A stretch of DNA of 64,000 nt from the NCBI RefSeq assembly GCF_000381525.1, contig NZ_KB906606.1:5376-69375 (forward strand), read 5' to 3'. This DNA is from Peptostreptococcus anaerobius VPI 4330 = DSM 2949. GTDB taxonomy: Bacteria; Bacillota; Clostridia; Peptostreptococcales; Peptostreptococcaceae. This document shows positions 8,120 through 17,062 of this stretch, piece by piece; within the stretch, counting starts at the first letter, position 1; each line of letters begins with the position of its first letter. The position numbers and the translations under genes were made by a program. The notes below the pieces were generated by a model. It made no database searches and was not told where the DNA came from. It worked only from the letters and a program-made list of their open reading frames with translations.

Positions 8120-9298
8120 CTAGGGGTTCTGGATCTTTTTTAGGGACAGGGTCTTTTTAAGTATTATAGGAGTAACAATCGTAGTTACAACTACCACCAG
8201 TATAGTAGGTGAGAACATACGCTTGTCTATAAGACCAAGTTTGAATCCCTTTTGTGCAACTATAAGGGCTACCTCTCCTCTAGACACCATACCAATACCT
8301 ATATTCAATGATTCGAACCTGTCATATCCACATATTCTAGCCCCTAATCCTGCGCCCAGTATCTTAGTTATGATGGCTACTACTAGCAGGATCATTGAGA
8401 AAATAACTAGCTCTTTAGTAAAGTTGCCTAGTTCCGTTTTAAGTCCTATACTAGCGAAAAATATAGGTGAAAAGAATAGGTAAGACATGACATTGGTTTT
8501 CTTGATAATCTCGTTTCGTATACTAAACTTAGAACATATCATACCCACTAGGTAGGCACCAGTGATATCTGCAATACCTACATATTTTTCTGAAATATAG
8601 GCTACAAAAAATACAAATGCAAGTACATATACAGAAATACGCCTTTTATCTTCCTTAAAGTCCAAAAATCTTGCTCCAAAAACTGTTATTAGAGACAGTA
8701 TAAACATACATATAAAATAAATAACTATTTTAATAATTACAGTAGAAACGTGTATGTTTGAGTCCTTAAAACTACAGATTATACTAAGTACAATAATTCC
8801 TATAATATCATCCACTATAGCGGCTCCAAGTATGGCATTACCTATACTAGAATTAGCATATCCAAGCTCTTTTAGAGCCTCTATTGTTATGCTGACAGAA
8901 GTTGCAGTAAGTATTACTCCTATAAATATAGCCATCAATAAATCCTGCTGGTTACCTGGATTTAGATGGAAGAACCACATATAGGCTATAGAGCCACCAA
9001 TCAATGGTATAATCACACCGAATAAGGCTATTAAGAGATAGGACAAACCTTTTCTTTTTAACTGGCCCATATCTGTATCAAGACCTGCCATAAACATTAG
9101 TATGATAACACCAATCTGAGAAACACTATCCAAAAAGCTAGTGTCATGAACAATGTTAAATACAGCGGGTCCTATTAAAATACCTGCTACAAGGGCACCA
9201 ACTACTTGGGGAAGATTTATTTTCTCAGTAATACTTCCAAGAAATTTCGTGGAAATTAAAATAATAGAGATACTTAATAAATATGAATAATCAAGCAT
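8120..9298 (-). CDS. CPA2-type monovalent cation:proton antiporter
   Basis: A 392-residue polytopic membrane protein with about 12 hydrophobic segments from end to end. It starts MLDYSYLL and has the signature regions LPQVVGALVAGILIGP, LMFMAGLDTD and an Asp pair in GAAIVDDIIGII. These match the Na+/H+ (or K+/H+) exchanger domain of the CPA2 family (KefB/GerN/NapA-like). It lacks the C-terminal RCK/TrkA-N domain of Kef proteins, so it is a transport-domain-only form. GGAGG lies before the ATG. The ion (Na+ or K+) cannot be decided from sequence. Confidence 0.9.
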   Translation of the reverse strand: MLDYSYLLSISIILISTKFLGSITEKINLPQVVGALVAGILIGPAVFNIVHDTSFLDSVSQIGVIILMFMAGLDTDMGQLKRKGLSYLLIALFGVIIPLIGGSIAYMWFFHLNPGNQQDLLMAIFIGVILTATSVSITIEALKELGYANSSIGNAILGAAIVDDIIGIIVLSIICSFKDSNIHVSTVIIKIVIYFICMFILSLITVFGARFLDFKEDKRRISVYVLAFVFFVAYISEKYVGIADITGAYLVGMICSKFSIRNEIIKKTNVMSYLFFSPIFFASIGLKTELGNFTKELVIFSMILLVVAIITKILGAGLGARICGYDRFESLNIGIGMVSRGEVALIVAQKGFKLGLIDKRMFSPTILVVVVTTIVTPIILKKTLSLKKIQNP

Positions 9299-9431
9299 AC
9301 TAACCTCCTATATAGTTTTGAAAAATTTGAATTGTACACAATATATCCATTATAACATACAAGTGCGAATTATTGAATTAAATAGAAAAATTAAACAAAA
9401 AAACTTTTACCAAAATTTGAATAAAAAAATC

Positions 9432-9452
9432 CCCCAGATTAAATCTAGGGGA
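9432..9452 (-). terminator. Terminator of the lipoprotein gene
   Basis: On the minus strand CCCCTAGATT and AATCTGGGGG form the stem, followed by ATTTTTTT. It lies six bases after the stop codon. Confidence 0.88.
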
Positions 9453-9458
9453 TAGGTA

Positions 9459-10457
9459 TTATCTTGAATAGTAGGCAGCTCTAAATGCACTTATAAATAT
9501 TGCTCTTGCTTCAGAGACCTGACTTCCTTGTATAGGATTGTCGCCTTCTAGATCATCGAATAACTGACCTGCAGTCTGCTCTATCTGGGCTTCTGAACCA
9601 CCGCTCTGTTTGAAATTTGCACCTGCACTATAACCTGCAGATTTAATTTCATTTCTGATGCTGTTGTTTAGGCTTGATACCTTTGGAACAAAGCCCTGTG
9701 AATCATTTGATCCTGAACTACTTGAGTTGCCTGGTTTTGTCCTGATAGTGCTAGAAGAATCACCTGAATTTCTGCCTCTGTCTGATCCACTTCTGCTGTT
9801 TGAATCATTGTCTCTGTCCTTGTCATTAGACTTATTGTCTGAAGAGTTATCAGAGTCCTTCTTGTCCTTGTCCTTATCTTTGTTGTCTTTTTCTGCTACT
9901 TCAGTAACTAAATCATCCTTTTGATCTTCTGTCTTAGGTGATTTACCTCTTACCTTTTCTACATCCTTACGTATCTCATCCATCAAGTCCTTGAACTTTT
10001 TGAAGTATTTGTCATATTCTTCTAGGTCTTTTTTATACTTATCAGGATTTGAAACTACGTCCTCAGCCATTGTTTCAGATACATCATACATGTCAACTAG
10101 TATCTTTTTAGCATCCTCCAAAGGCTTGTACTTAGGTTTTACACTAGCAAGTAGTGTAGTTCCATTCTTGATGGAGTCTTTTGCAGCTATAGCATCACTC
10201 TCAAGATTACTGTTATTGCTTACATCACTAAGAGTTTTTAGGTTATTTTTTAAGTCATTGTAGTATGACAAGATTTCCTTGTATTCTATTACAACTTGTT
10301 CTACATTATCTTTCGTTATCTTAGTTATATATTCAGTTTTTTCGGTCTTTGTTTCTGATTGTTTTTCTGTTGTTTTCTTACTTGGGCCACAAGCAACAGC
10401 TGATACTGATATCGCTATAGCCAAGGAAGAAACAAGAAACTTCTTTAACAATTTCAA
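9459..10457 (-). CDS. Surface lipoprotein with a Ser/Asp/Asn/Lys-rich spacer
   Basis: A 332-residue exported lipoprotein of unknown function. A type II signal peptide ends in the lipobox SAVAC (Cys23). Next comes a helical, charged domain (about residues 40-175) with regular Lys/Asp/Glu spacing. A low-complexity linker follows (about 185-255, rich in Asp, Lys, Ser, Asn and Arg, with SSS and SGS runs). A C-terminal segment of about 75 residues ends GQLFDDLEGDNP...FISAFRAAYYSR. The linker looks like a flexible spacer that could pass the wall. It stands alone between its own terminator and a divergent promoter region. Confidence 0.8.
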   Translation of the reverse strand: MKLLKKFLVSSLAIAISVSAVACGPSKKTTEKQSETKTEKTEYITKITKDNVEQVVIEYKEILSYYNDLKNNLKTLSDVSNNSNLESDAIAAKDSIKNGTTLLASVKPKYKPLEDAKKILVDMYDVSETMAEDVVSNPDKYKKDLEEYDKYFKKFKDLMDEIRKDVEKVRGKSPKTEDQKDDLVTEVAEKDNKDKDKDKKDSDNSSDNKSNDKDRDNDSNSRSGSDRGRNSGDSSSTIRTKPGNSSSSGSNDSQGFVPKVSSLNNSIRNEIKSAGYSAGANFKQSGGSEAQIEQTAGQLFDDLEGDNPIQGSQVSEARAIFISAFRAAYYSR

Positions 10458-10786
10458 ATTTACTCACCTCCATGATTATATAAACCTTATTATACCATAA
10501 ATATATAGATTTAAAAACACCAAACTGGAAATTAGACAAGACACTACTTATTTGATTAATTTTAAAGCTAAAGCATAGGTTAGAGTGTTAGACCTATAAT
10601 GTTGGTGATATAGGTAGAATATTTTTTTATATTGTATACAATTTGTGGTATAATAAAATGTAAAGCTGATTTGTAAATTTTTATATATTATTATACAAGG
10701 TAGACTTTAAATTTATACTATAGGATTTCTATAGTATAGGCGAGGCATTATACAATTTATAAAATATAACAAGGGAGGAATATATT
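10458..10786. other. Divergent intergenic region with extended -10 and a 10-bp inverted repeat
   Basis: About 330 bp between the lipoprotein (minus) and the SCIFF maturase (plus). TGGTATAAT (10646-10654) is an extended -10 pointing at the maturase, leaving a leader of about 130 bases. In the leader, TATACTATAG (10714-10723) and CTATAGTATA (10729-10738) form a perfect 10-bp hairpin around GATTT. No small Cys-rich ORF for a SCIFF precursor peptide was found on either strand. Confidence 0.6.
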
Positions 10787-12160
10787 TTGAAGTTGATACA
10801 CAAGTACAATATGAATGGATACAATATCGTAGTAGACGTGAATGGCGGTGCTGTCCACGTTGTAGATGATGTTACATATAGAGTCTTAGATTATTATGAA
10901 GATAAGAAAGTAGAAGATATAGTAGACCTACTTGCTGGAGAGTTCTCAGAGGACAAGGTGAGAGAAGCTTATGAAGAAATTGAGGGACTTGTTGAAGAGG
11001 GGCTATTGTACTCAGAAGATGAGTATGAGTTCCATCCTAGTTTTGTAAACAGGCAGCCAGTTGTCAAGGCACTCTGTCTAAACGTTGCCCATGACTGCAA
11101 TCTAAAATGTAAGTATTGTTTTGCCAAGCAGGGCGACTTTGGTGGTAAAGCAGAACTAATGCCACTTGAAGTAGGTAAAAAAGCTATAGACTATTTGATA
11201 GCCAATTCAGGAAGTAGAAAGAACCTTGAGATAGATTTCTTTGGTGGTGAACCACTTATGAACTGGGAGGTAGTCAAGGCCCTAGTAGCCTATGGTAGAG
11301 AGGTAGAAAAACCAGCAGGCAAGAACATAAGATACACAATAACAACAAATGGTGTCCTACTTGATGATGAAAAGATAGACTTTATAAACGAACATATGCA
11401 TAATGTTGTCCTATCACTAGATGGTAGAAAAGAGGTAAATGATGGAATGAGACTTACCCTAAATGACAAGGGTAGTTACGACCTTATAGTTCCTAAGTTC
11501 CAGAAACTAGTAGCACAGAGGCCAAAGGACAAGTACTACTATGTAAGAGGTACATTTACTAGAGACAACCTAGATTTTTCGAAGGACGTAAATCATTTCT
11601 ATGATCTTGGCTTTGAACTTACATCAGTTGAGCCGGTTGTTGATGATGAGACAAACCCATTTGCCCTAAGAGAAGAAGACCTACCAAAGATCTTTGAAGA
11701 ATATGAAAACTATGCAGCTGAACTAGCTGAGAGACAATTAAAGGGAGAAAAAAATAAATTCTTCCACTTTACGATAGATCTAAACCAGGGTCCATGTGTA
11801 ATCAAGAGGATTACAGGTTGTGGAGCTGGTAACGAATATATATCTGTAGTTCCAAACGGAGATATCTATCCATGTCACCAGTTTGTAGGCAAGGAAGGAT
11901 TTATATTAGGGAATATAAATGACGAAGAGATAGTTATTCCAGAAAATATAAAGAGCATGTTTAGGAATGCCCATGTATATAATAAGGAATCATGTAGGAA
12001 GTGCTGGAACAAGTTCTACTGTTCAGGTGGTTGCCACGCAAATGCCATCAACTTTAACGGAGATATCACAAAGCCATATGACTTGGGTTGTGAGATGCAG
12101 AAGAAGAGAACAGAATGTGCAATTATGATCCAGGCTAAGCTTTTAACTGAGGGAGAATAG
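10787..12160 (+). CDS. SCIFF-type ranthipeptide maturase, radical SAM/SPASM
   Basis: A 457-residue radical SAM enzyme. In the SCIFF family it forms sulfur-to-carbon thioether links in a short six-cysteine peptide. Residues 1-80 form a PqqD-like peptide-recognition domain. The 4Fe-4S cysteines are C104, C108 and C111 in CNLKCKYC. The SPASM region holds the later clusters (GCGAG, YPCHQF, CRKCWNKFYCSGGC and the final C residues near 447 and 453). The start is TTG with GGAGG seven bases upstream. Length and motifs match CteB-like maturases. The precursor gene, usually just upstream, is not in this neighbourhood. Confidence 0.88.
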   Translation: MKLIHKYNMNGYNIVVDVNGGAVHVVDDVTYRVLDYYEDKKVEDIVDLLAGEFSEDKVREAYEEIEGLVEEGLLYSEDEYEFHPSFVNRQPVVKALCLNVAHDCNLKCKYCFAKQGDFGGKAELMPLEVGKKAIDYLIANSGSRKNLEIDFFGGEPLMNWEVVKALVAYGREVEKPAGKNIRYTITTNGVLLDDEKIDFINEHMHNVVLSLDGRKEVNDGMRLTLNDKGSYDLIVPKFQKLVAQRPKDKYYYVRGTFTRDNLDFSKDVNHFYDLGFELTSVEPVVDDETNPFALREEDLPKIFEEYENYAAELAERQLKGEKNKFFHFTIDLNQGPCVIKRITGCGAGNEYISVVPNGDIYPCHQFVGKEGFILGNINDEEIVIPENIKSMFRNAHVYNKESCRKCWNKFYCSGGCHANAINFNGDITKPYDLGCEMQKKRTECAIMIQAKLLTEGE

Positions 12161-12199
12161 GCATTACATAATAGTACCAATAAAAAGTAGGTGAGATAT

Positions 12200-13867
12200 A
12201 TGAGAGTCAGCTATAAATATCTAGGAAGATACAGGGAAATTGCAACCGTACTCATAAAGTACGGTTTTGGTTTCATTGTAGACAAGCTAAATAAGGAGTC
12301 TGTGGCGGGAAATGTGACTACACATGGACCGGGTTCTAGTGTCAAAAAAATGACTACAGGTCAGAGGTTGCGTTTTGCCTTTGAAGAACTCGGACCTACC
12401 TATATCAAGATAGGGCAGATTATAAGCACCAGAAAAGATTTATTTGACGATGATATAATTAGTGAACTCTCAAAGTTAAGAGATGATGTTGAGCAGTTTG
12501 ATGACTATATAGCCATGGACCTACTGGACAAGGAGCTAGGAGTAAGCAGAAAAGAAGTCTTTTCGTATATAAGTGAAAGCCCAATAGCTGCAGCGTCAAT
12601 AGGTCAGGTCTATAGTGCAAGGTTAAAGGACGGTACAGATGTAGTTATAAAGATACAAAGGCCTAATATAGAATCGACTATAAAGGCTGATATAGAAATC
12701 TTAAAGAGGCTATCATCCAACCTTGAGTTCCTAAAAAAAGAATGGAATGTAGACATATACGATCTTATCTCTGAGATGGAGATGCAGCTAGTAAGAGAGC
12801 TTGACTACAAGTTTGAAGCAGTCAATGGTACCAAACTTAGAAATATATTCAAGGACAGCAAGGAAGTATTTATACCTAGGATATATGATGAATACACTAC
12901 TAAGAGATTGTTGGTAATGGAAAAGGTCAATGGCCTATGCCTATCAGATATATCTAGTCATAAATTATCTGATGACAAGAAGAAAAAAATAGTCGACATA
13001 GGTGTGAGGTCTTTTTTTAGGCAGGTTATGACTTGTGGATTTTTCCATGCAGACCCACATCCTGGAAATATATTTGTAATGGACGATATGAGGTTGGCAT
13101 ATATAGACTTTGGAATGGTCGGCCTGATAGATGATAAGACACTAGGCCAACTCAACCAACTTATATTGGCTGCTACAGATAAGAATGTAGACAAGATAAT
13201 AAGGATACTGGCGGACATGGATGCGATTAGCAAGAGCTCAAACGATGAAGGTTTAAAAAGAGACTTACTATATCTTGTTCACTATTATTTTGATATACCT
13301 TTTGACAGGCTGAGGATATCTGAAGTACTGGATGAAGCCTTTAGGTTTATGAGAAATCACAGGGTATCACTTCCGTCACAACTAGTTATACTAGGCAAGA
13401 CAATGATTACCCTAGAGGGGACGTCAAGGGGGCTATACAAGGAGTTTTCAGCTGAGACAATAGCTAGTTCATATATAAGATATTACAAACATGAAAAACT
13501 TGACATAAGGAGGAATATCAATAACCTAAAATCAGGTTTTGATGAATATTATTTTGATTTAGTATCTGTACCGGGCCAACTCAAGAATATTATAAGCATA
13601 CTTGAGAAAAATGAGCTAAAGTTGGATATAGGAGAGATGAGATCTCCGAAGATAGAAGAAAATATCAGAAAGTTTACGACTCAGGTTTCAATGGCCATAA
13701 TGTTGACTGCTTGCATAGTTGGTTCATCCCTTATACTTGCATCAGAAAACATACAAAAGTCAAGGACAATAAAATTTGTTGGTATATGTGGTTTCATTTT
13801 ATCGTTCATCATAGGGCTTGCCCTAGTATTTCTGATATTTAAGAATAATTACCATAGAAAAGACTAG
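12200..13867 (+). CDS. UbiB/ABC1 (ADCK-like) atypical kinase
   Basis: A 555-residue protein-kinase-like membrane ATPase of the UbiB family. It has the family's KxGQ motif (YIKIGQIISTR), the Ala-rich loop AAASIGQVY, the ion-pair Lys in VVIKIQRP, HADPHPGNIFV and YIDFGMVG. Two hydrophobic helices end the protein. UbiB proteins support ubiquinone synthesis in aerobes. In anaerobic Clostridia without quinones the role is unknown, possibly lipid homeostasis. GTG 12191 is also in frame, but the ATG at 12200 is better placed after AGGTGAG. It follows the SCIFF maturase by 39 bp and may share its transcript. Confidence 0.88.
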   Translation: MRVSYKYLGRYREIATVLIKYGFGFIVDKLNKESVAGNVTTHGPGSSVKKMTTGQRLRFAFEELGPTYIKIGQIISTRKDLFDDDIISELSKLRDDVEQFDDYIAMDLLDKELGVSRKEVFSYISESPIAAASIGQVYSARLKDGTDVVIKIQRPNIESTIKADIEILKRLSSNLEFLKKEWNVDIYDLISEMEMQLVRELDYKFEAVNGTKLRNIFKDSKEVFIPRIYDEYTTKRLLVMEKVNGLCLSDISSHKLSDDKKKKIVDIGVRSFFRQVMTCGFFHADPHPGNIFVMDDMRLAYIDFGMVGLIDDKTLGQLNQLILAATDKNVDKIIRILADMDAISKSSNDEGLKRDLLYLVHYYFDIPFDRLRISEVLDEAFRFMRNHRVSLPSQLVILGKTMITLEGTSRGLYKEFSAETIASSYIRYYKHEKLDIRRNINNLKSGFDEYYFDLVSVPGQLKNIISILEKNELKLDIGEMRSPKIEENIRKFTTQVSMAIMLTACIVGSSLILASENIQKSRTIKFVGICGFILSFIIGLALVFLIFKNNYHRKD

Positions 13868-13875
13868 CAAATAAT

Positions 13876-13980
13876 CAGATTAATTAAAAACTAACTTATA
13901 ACAGGATCAATTAAAAGCAACTTATAACAAGATTAATTAAAAACCAACTTACAACCAGATTAATTAATACTAACTTATAT
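13876..13980 (+). repeat. Four degenerate 26-27-bp tandem repeats before recJ
   Basis: Units of the form CAGATTAATTAAAAACTAAC followed by TTATAA begin near 13876, 13902, 13928 and 13956. Each has a few substitutions. They fill the whole gap between the UbiB-like gene and recJ. Confidence 0.8.
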
Positions 13981-13997
13981 GGAAAGAAGATATAACA

Positions 13998-16445
13998 ATG
14001 AAAAATTGGATAGTAAAGAGCCTAGGCAGGTCCAAGGGCAATGAAGTCACTAAAAAATTTAATATAAATGACAATATTGGTCAGATACTTATAAATAGGG
14101 GCATAGAGACAGAGGACCAACTAGACCTTTATATGCATCCAGACCTTACTAGTCTTAGGGATCCATTTCTTTTGAAGGACATGGATAGGGCTGTTGACAG
14201 GATCAAAAGAGCCATATCAAACAATGAAAAAATATGTATATTTGGAGACTACGATGTAGATGGGGTATCATCCACATCAATACTGTGCCTGTATTTTGAA
14301 TCTATAGGTTATCAGGTGGAATTTTATATACCAAATAGGCTTGAAGAAGGGTATGGTCTAAATGATGAAGCTATAAGACAGATTGGTCAAATGGGAACAG
14401 ACCTGATAATAAGTGTAGACTGTGGTATCACATCTGTAAATGAGGTAGAGACAGCTAGGAAACTTGGAATCGACGTTATAATTACAGACCACCATGAGCC
14501 ACAGGAAAAACTACCCCAGGCCTATGCGGTTATAGACCCCAAAAGAGAAGATTGTAGATACCCTTTTAAGGGGATTTGTGGATGTGGTGTTGCCTTTAAG
14601 CTAATCCATGCCCTTAGTGGTGATAGAGACTTTTACAATAATATAAATAGATACCTTGAGATAGTTGCCCTAGCTACCATATGTGATGTTATGCCAGTCC
14701 TAGATGAAAATAGGATAATAGTCAAAAATGGACTGGAGATAATGGGAAGAGGAAACAATATTGGTATGAGGGAACTTTTGAGTGTATGCTCAATACTAGA
14801 CACAAAGATGAAGAGTTCTCATCTTGGCTTTGCTATTGGTCCAAGGATAAATGCATCAGGAAGACTTGGCTTTTCTAGGTTGGGTGTAGAGTTATTTACA
14901 TCCAAAGATCCACAAAAAGCTAGGTTATTAGCAGAATCCATGAACTTAAAGAACGAGGAAAGACAGATGGTTGAAGCCAAGATACTCATGGAGGCAGAGG
15001 CTATGATCGACTCAGACTCTAAGTACCAAAAGGAAAAAGTAATAGTATTGGCAGGTCATGGCTGGCACCATGGAATAATTGGTATTGTAGCATCAAAGCT
15101 TACAGAAAAATACTACAAGCCTACTGTACTACTTTGCATAGAAGATGGTGTAGCCACTGGTTCTGCAAGGTCTATAAAGGGATTTGACCTATTCAAGGCC
15201 ATGAGCGAATGCAAGGATCTTATGATGAAGTTTGGAGGTCATGAACAGGCTGCAGGTCTTACTATGGCAGAAGGAAATATTCAGGCCCTAAGGGAGAGAA
15301 TAAATGCTATAGCGGATTATGAACTCAAAAAAGATGATCTTATAGAGAACATAAATATAGAATTTGAACTTGAAGAAGATGCGATAAGCCTTGACCTAGT
15401 CAAGGACCTACATATACTTGAACCATTTGGTATTAATAATCCAACGCCGTATTTTATGGTTAGGGATTATAAGGTAAAGAAGGCCTACCTGATAGGCAAG
15501 GATAAAAACCACCTTAAACTCTCTATTGAAAAAGAATATACATATGACTGTATAGGATTTAATATGGGCCACTTGATGGACAAGTTTTCTGTTGATGATA
15601 GGGTAGATATTGTATTTCAGTTGGATGAAAATACCTTTAAGGGAAGAACTACAGTTCAGATGCTTATAAAGGACATTAGACTATCCAAGCCGGATAAGAT
15701 ATACAAGCATAATAATATTTTAAAAGTCCAGTCAAAAATAGTAGATTTTGATGGTTTATCATCTATAAATGGGTATAAACAAGAAAATAAAACTTCTTGC
15801 GATACTATAGGTAGATTTAGAGACATGTTTAAAAGAGATACGTCAAGAGATATTGAAATATCAAATAAGATTGATGATGATACTCTTGTTATAGTAAATA
15901 CTATAGAAGGTTATTTTAGGGCTATGTCAGATATTAACATATCGAATAGTGAAAAAATAAAACCTATATTCCTTTCAAATATTGATAAAACCTATTCAAA
16001 AGTATATAATAAAATTGTTATCTATGACTACTTTGATAATATTAAAGAAGTAGACAAATTAGAGGGGATATTGTTAGCTGATACAGAATTAATTTTTAAT
16101 ATGGATGAGTTAGATTTTATATACCAAGCGAACAAGATAAAGGACTTGGAGTTCTCTAGGGATTGCTTTGTAGATATATACAAGAGATTGGCATCACAAG
16201 TAGAGTTAAATGTCAAGTTATCTAGCTTTGTAGCAGCTACTAGGATTTCATTTACCAAGCTGGTATCTATACTTAGGGTTCTTGAATCAGAGCAGCTTAT
16301 ATCCTATGAAATAGATTATGATGAGGGCATATTTAAAAATATTATGCTCCCAAAACCAAAGAATAAATTGAATTTAGAGGACAACAGCCTTGTAAGGGGA
16401 CTGGAGTCTTTGATTAATAATTTTAAGACTAGCTATGGTATGTAG
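13998..16445 (+). CDS. recJ: Single-stranded-DNA-specific exonuclease RecJ
   Basis: An 815-residue 5'-3' ssDNA exonuclease used in recombination and mismatch/base-excision repair. DHH-family motifs are in order: [34 protein letters not shown] with CGCGVAFKL, and [12 protein letters not shown]. The DHHA1 domain shows [18 protein letters not shown] and [12 protein letters not shown]. An OB-fold follows, then a further C-terminal region of about 240 residues typical of long firmicute RecJ. It precedes apt and rel, the arrangement common in Gram-positive genomes. Confidence 0.95.
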   Translation: MKNWIVKSLGRSKGNEVTKKFNINDNIGQILINRGIETEDQLDLYMHPDLTSLRDPFLLKDMDRAVDRIKRAISNNEKICIFGDYDVDGVSSTSILCLYFESIGYQVEFYIPNRLEEGYGLNDEAIRQIGQMGTDLIISVDCGITSVNEVETARKLGIDVIITDHHEPQEKLPQAYAVIDPKREDCRYPFKGICGCGVAFKLIHALSGDRDFYNNINRYLEIVALATICDVMPVLDENRIIVKNGLEIMGRGNNIGMRELLSVCSILDTKMKSSHLGFAIGPRINASGRLGFSRLGVELFTSKDPQKARLLAESMNLKNEERQMVEAKILMEAEAMIDSDSKYQKEKVIVLAGHGWHHGIIGIVASKLTEKYYKPTVLLCIEDGVATGSARSIKGFDLFKAMSECKDLMMKFGGHEQAAGLTMAEGNIQALRERINAIADYELKKDDLIENINIEFELEEDAISLDLVKDLHILEPFGINNPTPYFMVRDYKVKKAYLIGKDKNHLKLSIEKEYTYDCIGFNMGHLMDKFSVDDRVDIVFQLDENTFKGRTTVQMLIKDIRLSKPDKIYKHNNILKVQSKIVDFDGLSSINGYKQENKTSCDTIGRFRDMFKRDTSRDIEISNKIDDDTLVIVNTIEGYFRAMSDINISNSEKIKPIFLSNIDKTYSKVYNKIVIYDYFDNIKEVDKLEGILLADTELIFNMDELDFIYQANKIKDLEFSRDCFVDIYKRLASQVELNVKLSSFVAATRISFTKLVSILRVLESEQLISYEIDYDEGIFKNIMLPKPKNKLNLEDNSLVRGLESLINNFKTSYGM

Positions 16446-16459
16446 CAACGGAGGAAAAG

Positions 16460-16981
16460 ATGAATTTAGAAGAGAAGATTAGAAACGTGCAAGATTTTCC
16501 AAAGCCTGGTATAGGTTTTAAGGATATTACAACCCTAATAGCAGATGGACAAGCCTTTAGATATGCTGTAAGTCAGATGGCTGACCACCTAAAGGGACTA
16601 GGGGTTGAAGCCATAGTAGGCCCAGAGGCGAGAGGATTTATATTCGGAACACCAGTGGCATGTGAGTTAGGTGTAGGATTTATACCTATTAGAAAGCCAG
16701 GAAAATTGCCAGCAGAAGTAGAGTCATTTGAATATGATCTTGAGTATGGTAGCGACACTCTAGAAATTCATAAGGATGCTATAAAGCCTGGAATGAAAGT
16801 AGCTATAGTTGATGACCTACTAGCGACAGGAGGAACAGTAGCTGCTGTAGTTAAGCTGGTTGAAAAATTAGGTGGCCAAGTAGTAGGCCTAGAATTCCTT
16901 ATAGAGCTTACATTCTTAAAGGGAAGAGATAAACTATCTAATTACAAGGTGAATACATTAGTAGAATATGATTCAGAATAG
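16460..16981 (+). CDS. apt: Adenine phosphoribosyltransferase
   Basis: A 173-residue cytosolic purine-salvage enzyme converting adenine and PRPP to AMP. The PRPP-binding loop is [16 protein letters not shown]. The N-terminal [15 protein letters not shown] and [10 protein letters not shown] segments are characteristic. It lies 14 bp after recJ with GGAGG before the ATG and is followed by rel, the usual firmicute order. Confidence 0.97.
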   Translation: MNLEEKIRNVQDFPKPGIGFKDITTLIADGQAFRYAVSQMADHLKGLGVEAIVGPEARGFIFGTPVACELGVGFIPIRKPGKLPAEVESFEYDLEYGSDTLEIHKDAIKPGMKVAIVDDLLATGGTVAAVVKLVEKLGGQVVGLEFLIELTFLKGRDKLSNYKVNTLVEYDSE

Positions 16982-17062
16982 GAACCTATATAATATAGTT
17001 TATAGTAATGTCTGATAGGATATAAGACACGTTGAAATTTAGTCGTTAGGAGGTGTAGTCTT

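Noticed and set aside
10500-10786. Possible SCIFF precursor before the maturase
   Set aside because: ATG/TTG/GTG starts in this stretch end within a few codons and none has clustered Cys codons.
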